Origin: Lysobacter capsici
Lineage (GTDB): Bacteria > Pseudomonadota > Gammaproteobacteria > Xanthomonadales > Xanthomonadaceae
DNA length: 64,000 nt
Direction of reading: 5' to 3'
Assembly (NCBI RefSeq): GCF_018732085.1
Contig: NZ_CP076103.1
Span: 1,116,001-1,180,000 of the forward strand
The notes under the pieces were generated by a model, which made no database searches, was not told where the DNA came from, and saw only the letters and a list, made by a program, of their open reading frames with translations. Below are positions 33,949-43,485 of this stretch, in pieces. The position numbers were made by a program, and so were the translations under genes. Numbering within the stretch: position 1 is the stretch's first letter; every line of letters starts with the position of its first letter.

Positions 33949-35256
33949 GTGTCTGAAGATTCCAGCAAAACCCGCCTCGATCAGGTCACCGTGACCGCCG
34001 GCGACAAGAACTTCGCCCTGCCGGTGCAGCATCCGGTGCTCGGCGCTCCGTGCGTCGACATCGCCAAGCTGCCGAAAGAAACCGGGATGTTCACCTACGA
34101 CCCGGGCTTCACCGCGACCGCCAGCTGCAAGTCGGCGATCACCTACATCGACGGCGACCAAGGCGTGCTGCTGTACCGCGGCTACCCGATCGAACAGCTC
34201 GCGGAAAAGTCGAACTTCCTGGAAGTCGCCTATCTGCTGATGAACGGCGAACTGCCGACGCAGACCGAGTTCTCCAAGTTCGAACACGAAGTCACGCATC
34301 ACACGATGATGCATGAGGCGTTCCGCACCTTCCTGTATGGCTTCCGCCACGACGCGCATCCGATGGCGATGCTGGTCGGCATGCTCGGTTCGATGGCGAG
34401 CTTCTATCACAACGAACTCGACCTGGAAGATCCCGAACAGCGCCGTCTGGCCGCGATCCGCCTGATCGCCAAGGTGCCGACGATCGCCGCCGCCTGCCAT
34501 CGTTATTCGATCGGCTGGCCGATCCGTTATCCGAAGAACAGCCTCGACTACACCACGCGCTTCCTGCACATGCTGTTCGAAGTGCCGAGCGAACCGCTGG
34601 AACTCAGCCCGGTCGCGGCCAAGGCGATGGACCTGTTGTTCATCCTGCACGCCGACCACGAGCAGAACGCGTCGACCTCGACCGTGCGTCTGGTCGGTTC
34701 CACCGGCGCCAACCCGTACGTGAGCGTCGCCTCGGGCGTCGCCGCGTTGTGGGGACCGGCGCACGGCGGCGCCAACGAAGCCGTGCTCAAGATGCTCAAC
34801 GAGATCGGCCGTCCGGAAAACGTCAAGGGCGCGATCGACAAGGCCAAGGATAAGGAGTCGGGTTTCCGCCTGATGGGCTTCGGCCACCGCGTCTACAAGA
34901 ACTACGATCCGCGCGCCGCGCTGGTGCGCAAGATGACCCACGACGTGCTCGGCGAACTCGGCGTCAACGATCCGTTGCTGGAAGTGGCGATGAAGCTGGA
35001 AGAAGCCGCGCTGAAGGACGATTACTTCGTTCAGCGCAAGCTCTACCCGAACGTCGACTTCTACTCGGGCATCATCTACAAGGCGCTCGGCATCCCGGTG
35101 GAAATGTTCACGGTGATGTTCGCCATCGCGCGCACCGCCGGCTGGGTGTCGCATTGGCTGGAACAGCAGAACGATCCCGAGAACAAGATCGGCCGCCCGC
35201 GCCAGATCTACACCGGCCACGGCGTGCGCGATTACCTCGGCGCCGACAAGCGCTGA
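33949..35256 (+). CDS. gltA: Citrate synthase (type II)
   Basis: This 435-residue enzyme condenses acetyl-CoA with oxaloacetate to citrate in the TCA cycle. It starts at GTG 33949 (reads SEDSSKTRLDQVTVTAG after the start), with TGAGGAG 6 bp upstream. The N-terminal beta domain of hexameric Gram-negative enzymes is present (KNFALPVQHPVLG, SCKSAITYIDGDQGVLLYRG). Catalytic segments are HADHEQNASTSTVRLVGST, GPAHGGANEAVLKML (active-site His), GFGHRVYKNYDPRA (His and Arg) and LYPNVDFYSGII (Asp). It is a single gene with its own terminator. Confidence 0.97.
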   Translation: MSEDSSKTRLDQVTVTAGDKNFALPVQHPVLGAPCVDIAKLPKETGMFTYDPGFTATASCKSAITYIDGDQGVLLYRGYPIEQLAEKSNFLEVAYLLMNGELPTQTEFSKFEHEVTHHTMMHEAFRTFLYGFRHDAHPMAMLVGMLGSMASFYHNELDLEDPEQRRLAAIRLIAKVPTIAAACHRYSIGWPIRYPKNSLDYTTRFLHMLFEVPSEPLELSPVAAKAMDLLFILHADHEQNASTSTVRLVGSTGANPYVSVASGVAALWGPAHGGANEAVLKMLNEIGRPENVKGAIDKAKDKESGFRLMGFGHRVYKNYDPRAALVRKMTHDVLGELGVNDPLLEVAMKLEEAALKDDYFVQRKLYPNVDFYSGIIYKALGIPVEMFTVMFAIARTAGWVSHWLEQQNDPENKIGRPRQIYTGHGVRDYLGADKR

Positions 35257-35281
35257 GTTACCGCGTTATCCGGTGAATACG

Positions 35282-35313
35282 AAACGCCCCGCACCCGCGG
35301 GGCGTTTTCGTTT
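35282..35313 (+). terminator. Rho-independent terminator after gltA
   Basis: Stem AACGCCCCGC / GCGGGGCGTT with ACCC loop followed by TTCGTTT. Strong. Confidence 0.88.
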
Positions 35314-35319
35314 GCGCCG

Positions 35320-36093
35320 ATGCACAATGCGGCCTGGAACACGGGGGCGCGCATGGGTATCGGCAGTGGGTGGAACGTGCTCGGCTGGGTCGCGGTGCTG
35401 GTCTGCATGCCGGCCTGGGCGGATGAGGCACCGGTTGAGCCGCGGGAGCCTCCGGCGTGCGGCGGTCGCTGGGGAACGCTCGAGCCGGCCGTGACCATGC
35501 CGGTGATTCCCGATAAAGACCCGGATCGGATTCGCGTGCTCGAATTGCAGCGCCTGCACTGGAGTGAACCGAGCGAATGGGTGGGGCGCGCGGTGCTGGA
35601 GCGCGGCGTCGATGGAGGTCGCTGGCAACTGTGGCATTACCTCGGCCAGGAGGTCTTCAGCGGCCGGCCGGCACCCGAGTACGACGACGGGTGCCCCGCC
35701 GATGACGATTGGCGCACCTTGGCCGAGGTGTGGATCTGGCCCCTCGGCGCGTGCCCGGCCGCCGATCTTCAGCGCAACGAATTGACCCAGGCCGTGAGCA
35801 GTTTCGTTGGCCGGTTCGCGCAGTCGGTGTCCGCGGCAAGCGAGCCGATCGAACAGGTCGAGGCGGTGGACACGCCTGTGTCGCAGGCGCGTTATAGCTT
35901 GAGCACCGCGTGGGGACCTAGCCTCAACTTCGACGCCTCGGAAGATGCGCAATTGACCCAGCACAGCGAGCGCTTGCTGGACGCGTTGCGCGCGTGCAGC
36001 GCGAGGCAGCGGGCAAAGCGCGTGCAGGTGCCGGGATTGCTGCGGCCGAGGCCGATCGAGGACGTGCCGGTCATCGATAAGGTCGTCTATTAG
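35320..36093 (+). CDS. Putative secreted protein of unknown function
   Basis: 257 residues from ATG 35320; ATG 35353 (MGIGSGWNVLGWVAVLVCMP) is equally likely and places the signal peptide at the N-terminus, with cleavage after AWA. The mature part is acidic, with Trp-rich segments (LHWSEPSEWVGRAVLE, WQLWHYLG, WRTLAEVWIWPLG) and four or more cysteines that could form disulfides. I do not recognise the family. It starts only a few bases after the gltA terminator and has no operon partner. Confidence 0.65.
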   Translation: MHNAAWNTGARMGIGSGWNVLGWVAVLVCMPAWADEAPVEPREPPACGGRWGTLEPAVTMPVIPDKDPDRIRVLELQRLHWSEPSEWVGRAVLERGVDGGRWQLWHYLGQEVFSGRPAPEYDDGCPADDDWRTLAEVWIWPLGACPAADLQRNELTQAVSSFVGRFAQSVSAASEPIEQVEAVDTPVSQARYSLSTAWGPSLNFDASEDAQLTQHSERLLDALRACSARQRAKRVQVPGLLRPRPIEDVPVIDKVVY

Positions 36094-36209
36094 GCGGCGA
36101 CGGGTAAGGCTGCGGTGGGTGTGTATGCCGCGGCGGTTCCGGTTCCGGTTGCGTGGACTGGATCTGGTCATTTATTGCGGTGTCGTGCGAGGGCGGTACG
36201 AGTAACCCG

Positions 36210-36260
36210 CTTGCCCTCACCCGCGCCTTTGGCGCGACCTCTCCCGCAAGCGGGAGAGGT
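36210..36260. repeat. REP-E element
   Basis: CTTGCCCTCACCCGCGCCTT / TGGCGCGACCTCTCCCGCAAGCGGGAGAGG (in parts). Same family as 7486-7610. Confidence 0.7.
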
Positions 36261-36334
36261 GTTCAAGGCCGTTGCACAGGTCGATACGATATGGACAAGG
36301 CGCGGCTACGCCGACGACCACGCCGACGCGCGAC

Positions 36335-37197
<863 letters not shown>

Positions 37198-37342
37198 GAA
37201 GCATCCTTGAGTGAGTGCGAAAAGGATCGCCATTGTGCCGTCGGTTCACGCCGGCGTCTCGCTCGTAATCGGCCATGTTTCGCCTAAGTTTCGCCGAAGC
37301 GGGCCGAGCCTGCGCGAAGTCCGCCTTCGCGGGAGTGCGCGG

Positions 37343-38353
37343 CTACTTGAGGTCGGGAAAACGTTCCAGCGCGCACTGCGTCAGCCGCTCGGACAGTTGC
37401 GGATCGCGTTGCTTGAAATACTCGGACATATCGCGTTGCGCGCCCGGATCGCCGGCTTGCGCGGCGCGCCAGCGCAGCGCCGTGACCAGATCCTGATCCG
37501 TGGACGAGGCATGACCGTCTTCGTAGCTGGCGATGGTGCCGTGCAGTTCGGCGAGCTTGTTGTAGCCGGCCGGCGCTTCGTGTTCGAGCAGCCAGGCGAC
37601 CAGGGGCTGGGCCGACTCCCAGTCTTCGCCGTACATCGCCACGTTGAACAAGGTGGTGACCGCGCGCCAGTTACCCAGTTGCGCCGCTTCGATCAGGACC
37701 GGCTTGCCCGGCGCGTCGTACGCACCGATGCGCCGGGCCTGCGCGTATTTTTCCTGCGCTTCGGCCGTGATTTTCGGCAGGCCGGCATTGCTGGTATCGC
37801 AGGCGAAGTTGTCGGCGATCAGGCGCGCGGCGGGCGTGCGCATCCACGCCTGCTGGTCGCGCATCGTTTTGGCGATGATCGCGACGATACTTTGCTGGGT
37901 CATCTCCGGGCGCATCCATGCGGTGCGCGCCGCCAACCGGCGCTTGCGCTCGAGTTCCTTGCGCTCGTCTTCGGCTCTTTCGTCTTTCTGCGCTCGCGTG
38001 TCCTCGCGCGGCCCGATTTCGGCGCAGCTCTCGAACTGCGCCGCGGGTCGTCGCCAACATTCCGCGCTGACCTTGACCGGGAACCGGCCCCAGAGCATTT
38101 CCAGCACATAGTCCTCCTGGCCGGCTCGCGGCGTCACCGTCGCTCGTGCGTCGTCGTCGGTCACGCTCTGGACCAGGACGGTTCCGTCGGCCAGATCCCA
38201 GTGATACGGCTCGCCTTTCCAGTGGGCATCGAGCTGCACCTGGCGCGCGTCGGCGGCGGGAGGCGGTTGCGCGAATGCGCTCAAGGCGAGGCCCAACGAA
38301 CACAGCGCGATCACCATGACGGGCAAATACGGGCGGCCTGGGCGATGGGTCAT
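37343..38353 (-). CDS. Putative exported protein with C-terminal helical repeats
   Basis: The 336-residue product has an N-terminal signal peptide (about 1-29, YLPVMVIALCSLGLALSAFA-Q), a beta-rich first part (VQLDAHWKGEPYHWDLADGT, DYVLEMLWGRFPVKVSAECW), a charged helical linker (KDERAEDERKELERKRRLAA) and a C-terminal alpha-helical region (LIEAAQLGNWRAVTTLFNVA, AALRWRAAQAGDPGAQRDMS-like) that resembles Sel1/ankyrin-type repeats. Family not recognised. It is followed upstream, 76 bp away on the same strand, by another uncharacterised membrane protein gene, so the two may form an operon. Confidence 0.7.
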   Translation of the reverse strand: MTHRPGRPYLPVMVIALCSLGLALSAFAQPPPAADARQVQLDAHWKGEPYHWDLADGTVLVQSVTDDDARATVTPRAGQEDYVLEMLWGRFPVKVSAECWRRPAAQFESCAEIGPREDTRAQKDERAEDERKELERKRRLAARTAWMRPEMTQQSIVAIIAKTMRDQQAWMRTPAARLIADNFACDTSNAGLPKITAEAQEKYAQARRIGAYDAPGKPVLIEAAQLGNWRAVTTLFNVAMYGEDWESAQPLVAWLLEHEAPAGYNKLAELHGTIASYEDGHASSTDQDLVTALRWRAAQAGDPGAQRDMSEYFKQRDPQLSERLTQCALERFPDLK

Positions 38354-38428
38354 GTGCGGCGCTTCCTGCGATGGATCGATGCGGATTTATACACGCTTGT
38401 GCCTGCGGTGACGTAGCGGCGGCCGCTG

Positions 38429-39403
38429 CTATGGAGACCGCGCACTCGTCTGCAGATCGCGGATGAAATGCGCGTATGCGCTGCGATCGTCGATGGCGCT
38501 GGCCGCGATCCGGTCGCGTTGCGCTTGCGCCTGACGCACGGCCTGATCTGCGTCGAGGCTGCCGTCGAGCACGCCGTCGCGCAGTTGCCGCATGCGTTGC
38601 AGGCTCAGGCCGGAGGCGCGCGCGTACTTGTCGTTTTGCGCGAGGAAAAAGGCGATCAGCGCCGGCGGCAGGCGCGCGTCGTCGGCGATGTCGCGACGGC
38701 CGTATTCGTAGATTTTCGCCTGCTTCCACGGATCGAAGCCGCGAGTGCCGAAGGTGTCGGACGGGGTCAGGAATATCTGCGTGGTCGGGACCACGATGCG
38801 GGTTTCGCGAGGGGTCGTGGCGATGCGCCAGACCGCGACGGTGTGATTGGACGTCGGCCAGAGCAGGCCGACGTTGCGTACGCCGCCGCGACGGGCGAGG
38901 AAGGCGTATAGCGCGGACAGTTCGTCGCATTCGGCGGTGGCGGTGACGCCGGTCGGCGTCGCGCCGCGCAACGATCGCCATTGGGTCCAGATCGCATCGG
39001 AGTTGGGTTCGCGATCGGTGATCGCCCAATGCAGGTTCCAATAGCCGCCGTCGCGGGTGGCTTCGAACAACAGGCGCAGATAAGCGTAGTCGGCGTAGGG
39101 CAGTTGCGCGGCGCTCAGGCGCTGGCTGGCGAGCAGGGCGTCGTAGTCGGCGCGCACGGCGGGGCTGGATTGCGATGCGGCGGCCTGGGTGCGCAGGCGG
39201 GCGACCAGGCCGGCGACGGTGTTTTGTTCGACTGTAGCGGTTGTGATCGAGGTGGTGCGTGGGGCAGGCGGTGTCGCGGTTGTGATGAACGACAGGGCCG
39301 ACAGGAGCAACAGGGTCGACACAAGCATGGCGCCGAGCAGCGGGCGAGTGTTGATTGCGATGCCGCGTGTCGTCGAGTCGGTGCGCTGGCGTTGTTTCCA
39401 CAT
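38429..39403 (-). CDS. Putative membrane-anchored protein of unknown function
   Basis: The 324-residue product is read from ATG 39403 (MWKQRQRTDSTTRGIAINTR) with GAAGGA 9 bp upstream; the frame open further upstream is only translated REP-B sequence (RHPREGGDPG). One transmembrane helix (about 22-40, LGAMLVSTLLLLSALSFI) is followed by a soluble domain with LRTQAAASQSSPAVRADYDA, WNLHWAITDREPNSDAIWTQ, TATAECDELSALYAFLARRG, VGLLWPTSNHTVAVWRIATT and IVVPTTQIFLTPSDTFGTRG. The CDEL...HTVAVW pattern (Cys followed later by His) is reminiscent of transglutaminase-like cysteine proteinases, but this is only a suggestion. Probably an operon with 37343-38353. Confidence 0.65.
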   Translation of the reverse strand: MWKQRQRTDSTTRGIAINTRPLLGAMLVSTLLLLSALSFITTATPPAPRTTSITTATVEQNTVAGLVARLRTQAAASQSSPAVRADYDALLASQRLSAAQLPYADYAYLRLLFEATRDGGYWNLHWAITDREPNSDAIWTQWRSLRGATPTGVTATAECDELSALYAFLARRGGVRNVGLLWPTSNHTVAVWRIATTPRETRIVVPTTQIFLTPSDTFGTRGFDPWKQAKIYEYGRRDIADDARLPPALIAFFLAQNDKYARASGLSLQRMRQLRDGVLDGSLDADQAVRQAQAQRDRIAASAIDDRSAYAHFIRDLQTSARSP

Positions 39404-39537
39404 GGGTTCGGTCCTTCGAACGGTTTCGTTGTTCCGGCGTGGCCGCGGTTTCGCGCGCATTCGAAACGCGGGCAGTCTTGTAACTCTGGGTTTAAGATTG
39501 ACTCTCGGCTTGCGGTACTGCGCGGCTGTTTTTTTGC

Positions 39538-39622
39538 CGTCATTCCCGCGAAGGCGGGGATGCAGAGACTTCACAGTCATGCCTGGATGAAGCCCTGGAT
39601 CCCCGCCTTCGCGGGGATGACG
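39538..39622. repeat. REP-B inverted pair
   Basis: CGTCATTCCCGCGAAGGCGG / GGATGCAGAGACTT is mirrored by GGATCCCCGCCTTCGCGGGG / ATGACGG, with a loop of about 25 bp. Confidence 0.85.
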
Positions 39623-39752
39623 GCTGGGAGGTGTGGCGCGGTTCCGAGATGCGCAGCGTGTCGATCGGGCAGCCATCGCGAGCGGGCTGTTTTCCGTGAG
39701 TCGGGACGAGCCGCGCCTGCCTAGACCGATGCCGAACTGTGTCGCTTACGCT

Positions 39753-39792
39753 CGACATCGACATCGACATCGACATCGACATCGACATCGAC
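39753..39792. repeat. (CGACAT)n hexanucleotide tandem repeat
   Basis: About 6.5 uninterrupted units of CGACAT. Six-bp units do not change the reading frame, and the tract is intergenic. Confidence 0.9.
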
Positions 39793-39802
39793 CGCTCGAC
39801 CA

Positions 39803-39868
39803 ATGGCCAACGCCAACGCCAACTCCCAACGACCAACTCCCAACGACCAACGACCAACGACCAACGAC
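39803..39868. repeat. CCAACG(A/C) tandem tract
   Basis: Imperfect array of CCAACGC, CCAACTCCCAACGA and three exact CCAACGA units in succession. Confidence 0.75.
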
Positions 39869-39895
39869 GAGCCGTCCGGCACCCCACGCCATCCA

Positions 39896-40570
39896 CTACC
39901 CCCGCTCGAACTCCGAAATCTCCTCATCGGCCAACAACTGCCGCACTTGATTGGCGGCGGCGCGCTTCATCGGTTTTTCGTCGACCTGCGACAGCGGCGC
40001 CTGGCGCAGCACGTCCAGCGGCAGCACGGTCAGGTCGAAGGTGAGTTCCTCGGCGCTGAACACCCACACCGGGAAGTCTTCGCTGCGTTCGCGATCCAGG
40101 CGCAGGCGGCGTTCGCGCGCCTCGGCCGGGATCAGGTGGTGGTCGAGAAACATCGACACCGCTTCGGGATCGTCGCTGTACAGATGCAGGGCGACCGGGC
40201 TGCGCGCGTCGGCGGTGCCGTCGAGCACCGGGCCGACCAGGCGCGGTTCGAACGGGGCGAAGAATTCCAGCGCGCGCAACGCGGCCTCGCGGCGTTGGCG
40301 CAGGCCGCCGAGGTTGTCGCGCTGGAACAGGCGCTGATACTCGCGCAGCGCGTCCTCGATCTCGCGATTACGCGGCAGCGAGGCATCGTCGAAGATGCCC
40401 AGTCGTTCGGCGGCCTTGAGCTTGGCCTGGTGGTAGTCGCGGATGCCGCTTTCGGCGATCAGGCGGGCGGCTTCGTGGGCGAGGCGATGACGGCGCTCGC
40501 GAATGCGGGTCTGCGCATGCTGATGTGCGTGCTGTCGGGCCTGGTGCATCTCGACCTCCGCGGCGGGCAC
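39896..40570 (-). CDS. Conserved hypothetical protein (nucleotidyltransferase-like?)
   Basis: This 224-residue cytoplasmic protein has a His-rich start (MHQARQHAHQHAQTRIRERR), a conserved helical block (HRLAHEAARLIAESGIRDYH, QAKLKAAERLGIFDDASLPR, NREIEDALREYQRLF), then PFEPRLVGPVLDGTADARSP with VALHLYSDDPEAVSMFLDHH and PVWVFSAEELTFDLTVLPLD. The block around RLVGPVLDGTADARSPVALH resembles the core strand of small nucleotidyltransferase-fold proteins, but the usual GSxxxGxxxxxSDxD motif is incomplete. Similar proteins are common in Xanthomonadaceae. Start 40570 was taken as the longest frame; the ATG eight codons later (MHQARQ) is possible. Confidence 0.75.
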   Translation of the reverse strand: MPAAEVEMHQARQHAHQHAQTRIRERRHRLAHEAARLIAESGIRDYHQAKLKAAERLGIFDDASLPRNREIEDALREYQRLFQRDNLGGLRQRREAALRALEFFAPFEPRLVGPVLDGTADARSPVALHLYSDDPEAVSMFLDHHLIPAEARERRLRLDRERSEDFPVWVFSAEELTFDLTVLPLDVLRQAPLSQVDEKPMKRAAANQVRQLLADEEISEFERG

Positions 40571-40697
40571 TCACGGCGAGGGCGCTCGCCGCGGCCGGTT
40601 GGGGCCGGCAAGGCCAAAGCTAGCACGTTCGTCTATCACGGCAATGTCCACGCCGATGCGGCGCTTTCAGCCGCCAGACAGGGCAAGCACGGCGGTC

Positions 40698-40732
40698 AAA
40701 GAAAAGGCCGCACGCATCGCGTACGGCCTTCG
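40698..40732 (-). terminator. Rho-independent terminator after the PBP1A gene
   Basis: On the minus strand, AAGGCCGTACGC pairs with GCGTGCGGCCTT (one G-U wobble, GAT loop) and is followed by TTCTTTGACC. Confidence 0.7.
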
Positions 40733-40763
40733 TCCGGGACTGTGGCGCGTCAGACTGCCGCGA

Positions 40764-40852
40764 CTTGATCGAAAGGCGTCGGGCTTGAAAGCCCTCCCAC
40801 AAAAGATCGCGTCGCCGCGAGGTGGTTTGTGGGAGGGGCTATTGGTCCGACG
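40764..40852. repeat. REP-A pair, outward orientation
   Basis: AAAGGCGTCGGGCTTGAAAG / CCCTCCCACAAAAGATCGCG is followed by GTTTGTGGGAGGGGCTATTG / GTCCGACG. The order of arms is opposite to that of the pairs at 17616 or 24841; the same outward arrangement is seen at 58653. Confidence 0.85.
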
Positions 40853-40911
40853 ATCTGCGCTCGGATCACCGCGACCTGGCCGAATCCGCGCGCCGTTGTG
40901 GCTGCCTGCGA

Positions 40912-43485
40912 TCAGAAGATGTCGAAAGACTCTTCCGACGGCGCGGCGTCTTCGGCGCCGTAGTCGGTGTAGGTCTGCATGCGTTCGAGGTCTTCGGCCT
41001 TGACCCATTCGATCACGCCGCCGGTGCCGTCGGGAATCAGTGCGCCGTTGCCGGCCACCGACACCTTCACCATGCCCTGCGGCGGCTCGTTGGGCTGGAT
41101 CGGCTTGTCCTTGAGCGCCACGCGCATGTAGTCGATCCAGATCGGCAAGGCGGCCTTGCCGCCGTACTCGCGGTAGCCCAGCGACTTGTAGTTGTCGCGG
41201 CCGACCCAGACGGTGGTGACGTACGGGCCGCCGAAGCCGGAGAACCAGGCGTCGCGGTGGTCGTTGGTCGAACCGGTCTTGCCGCCGACGTCCTCGCGGC
41301 CGAGCACCTTGGCCGCGGTGCCGGTGCCGCGTTTGACCACGTCGCGCAGCATCGAGACGATCTGGTAGGCGATGCGGTCGTCGATCGCGCGCGGCGCCAG
41401 GTTCAGCGCCGCCATTTCGGCCGGGGTGAGCGGCTTCTTCTCCGGCTCGGCGGGCTTCTTGTCCTTGCTGGCCTTGTCCTTGGGGTCGGGCTTCTTGGCC
41501 GCGCTGTCGGCGCCGGGCGCGGGGCCCAGGTCGAAGCCGTCGACCACGTTGCTGACCGGCAACGCCGCCGACGAGGTGCCGCCGCGGCCGCCGCATTGCG
41601 GGCAGGCAGTGGCCGGCTTTTCCTTGAACACCACCGCGCCGGCGCGATCCTTGACCTCGTCGATGAACCACGGGGTGATGCGGAAGCCGCCGTTGGCGAA
41701 CACCGAATAGCCGCGCGCGACCGACAGCGGGGTCAGCGAGGCGGTGCCCAGCGACATCGACAGGTTCGGCGGCAACTGCTCGGGATCGAAACCGAAATGG
41801 CTGATGTACTTGCGCGCGAAGTCGACGCTGATCGCGTCGAGCAGGCGCACCGAGACCAGGTTGCGCGACTGCACCATCGCCTCGCGCACCCGCATCGGGC
41901 CGGCGAAGTTGCCGCCGTCGTTCTGCGGACGCCACAGGTGGCCGCGGCGGTCCTTGAACACCACCGGGGCGTCGAGCACGATCGAGGCCGGGTTGTAGCC
42001 GCGTTCGAACGCGGCCGCATACACGAACGGCTTGAAGCTCGAACCGGGCTGGCGCCGCGCCTGGGTGGCGCGGTTGAACTTGGCCCCGGCGAAGCTGTAG
42101 CCGCCCGACAATGCGCGCAGCGCGCCGTCGGTCGGTTCCAGCGAGACCAAGGCGGCCTGCGCCTGCGGCAGCTGATCGAGACGGTAGCTCACGATCGGCG
42201 GCTCGGTCGGGGTGGCGGGCGCTGCCGGTGCGGTTTCGCCGGCCGTGGGCTCGGCCACCGGCTTGGCCGGGGTTTCCAGGCGCGCGACCCGGACCAGGTC
42301 GCCGCGGGTCAGCAGGCTGCCGGGGCTGCGGCCGCCGAAGCCCTGCTTGTCGGTGAGGGTCAGTTCGGTGCCGTCGCCGAGCACCACCGTGGCCTGCGAA
42401 CCGCTGCTCGCCAGCACCACCGCCGGCAGCAGGTTGGCCTGGGCCGGAATGCCGCGCAGACGCACCCGCGCGGCCGCCGCGTCCTCGCCGGCGGCGAGGT
42501 CGAAATGCTGCTCCACGCCGTGCCAGCCGTGACGGCGGTCGTACACCGACAGACCGTCGCGGATCGCCTTGTCGGCGGCGACCTGCAAGGTCGGGTCGAT
42601 GGTGGTGGTGACGTGGTAGCCCTTGGTCAGCGCTTCGGCGCCGTAGCGCGCGACCATTTCCTGGCGGACCATTTCGGCCACGTACGGCGCATACACCTCG
42701 ACCGGGCGCTCGTGCGGGGTCGCGTGCATCGGCACCGCCTTGGCCTGGGCGGCTTCCTCGGCGCTGATGAAGTGCTGCTCGGCCATGCGGTCGAGGATGT
42801 AGTCGCGACGGATCTTGGCGCGCTCGGGATTGCTGAGCGGGTTGCCGCTGGACGGGAACTTCGGAATGCCGGCCAGCGAGGCCATTTCGTCGAGCGACAG
42901 CTCGCTCATCTTCTTGCCGTAATAGAACTCGGCCGCCGCGCCCACGCCGTAGGCGCGGTTGCCGAAGAAGCTCTTGTTCAAGTACAGCTCGAAGATCTCG
43001 TCCTTGCTCAGTTCCTGCTCCATGCGCATGGCCAGCAGCATTTCGCCGAGCTTGCGCTTGTAGCTGTATTCCGAACTCAGGAAGAACTGGCGCGCGACCT
43101 GCTGGGTGATGGTCGATCCGCCCGGCACGCGCTTGTCGTCGGTGGTCGCCAGCAGCCAGACCGCGCGGCCGATGCCTTTGTAGTCGATGCCGTGGTGCTG
43201 GTAGAAGCGCGAGTCTTCGATCGCGATGAACGCCTGTTTCTGGCGTTCGGGCACGTCTTCGATCGCGATCGGGTAGCGCCGGGTCTCGCCGAACATCGCC
43301 ATCAGGCGGCCGTCGCGGGCGTAGACGTACATCGGTTCCTGCAGCTCGATGGTGCGCAGGGTTTCGACGTCGGGCAGTTTGGGGACGATCAGGTAGTACA
43401 AGGTGCCGAGCGCGATGGCGCCCAGCAGGGCCACGCCGATGAACGCGTAAAGCGCCCAGCGCAGCCAACGGCGTATACGGGACAT
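40912..43485 (-). CDS. mrcA: Penicillin-binding protein 1A (class A PBP)
   Basis: This 857-residue bifunctional peptidoglycan synthase has a cytoplasmic/TM anchor (about 9-33), the GT51 glycosyltransferase domain (about 50-230: IAIEDSRFYQHHGIDYKGIG, GGSTITQQVARQFFLS, ELYLNKSFFGNRAYGVGAAA, KFPSSGNPLSNP), an OB-like insert, and the transpeptidase domain with PGSSFKP (catalytic Ser of SxxK), QSRNLVS (SxN) and GGKTGSTND (KTG). An unusual insert before the C-terminal part has CPQCGG and a Lys/Pro-rich linker (KKPDPKDKASKDKKPAEPEK). It is divergent from pilM, as is usual in gammaproteobacteria. It acts at the inner membrane in cell-wall elongation. Confidence 0.96.
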   Translation of the reverse strand: MSRIRRWLRWALYAFIGVALLGAIALGTLYYLIVPKLPDVETLRTIELQEPMYVYARDGRLMAMFGETRRYPIAIEDVPERQKQAFIAIEDSRFYQHHGIDYKGIGRAVWLLATTDDKRVPGGSTITQQVARQFFLSSEYSYKRKLGEMLLAMRMEQELSKDEIFELYLNKSFFGNRAYGVGAAAEFYYGKKMSELSLDEMASLAGIPKFPSSGNPLSNPERAKIRRDYILDRMAEQHFISAEEAAQAKAVPMHATPHERPVEVYAPYVAEMVRQEMVARYGAEALTKGYHVTTTIDPTLQVAADKAIRDGLSVYDRRHGWHGVEQHFDLAAGEDAAAARVRLRGIPAQANLLPAVVLASSGSQATVVLGDGTELTLTDKQGFGGRSPGSLLTRGDLVRVARLETPAKPVAEPTAGETAPAAPATPTEPPIVSYRLDQLPQAQAALVSLEPTDGALRALSGGYSFAGAKFNRATQARRQPGSSFKPFVYAAAFERGYNPASIVLDAPVVFKDRRGHLWRPQNDGGNFAGPMRVREAMVQSRNLVSVRLLDAISVDFARKYISHFGFDPEQLPPNLSMSLGTASLTPLSVARGYSVFANGGFRITPWFIDEVKDRAGAVVFKEKPATACPQCGGRGGTSSAALPVSNVVDGFDLGPAPGADSAAKKPDPKDKASKDKKPAEPEKKPLTPAEMAALNLAPRAIDDRIAYQIVSMLRDVVKRGTGTAAKVLGREDVGGKTGSTNDHRDAWFSGFGGPYVTTVWVGRDNYKSLGYREYGGKAALPIWIDYMRVALKDKPIQPNEPPQGMVKVSVAGNGALIPDGTGGVIEWVKAEDLERMQTYTDYGAEDAAPSEESFDIF

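Larger units (their letters stand above)
39404..39895. other. Gene-free region with REP-B hairpin and two microsatellites
   Basis: Holds a REP-B hairpin (39538-39622), a CGACAT hexanucleotide array (39753-39792) and a CCAACGA-type heptamer array (about 39803-39868). No gene is seen. Confidence 0.75.
40571..40911. other. Intergenic region with the mrcA terminator and a REP-A pair
   Basis: Both neighbouring genes are on the minus strand. It contains a hairpin terminator for the PBP1A gene (40698-40732) and a tail-to-tail REP-A pair (40764-40852). No gene is seen. Confidence 0.7.
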
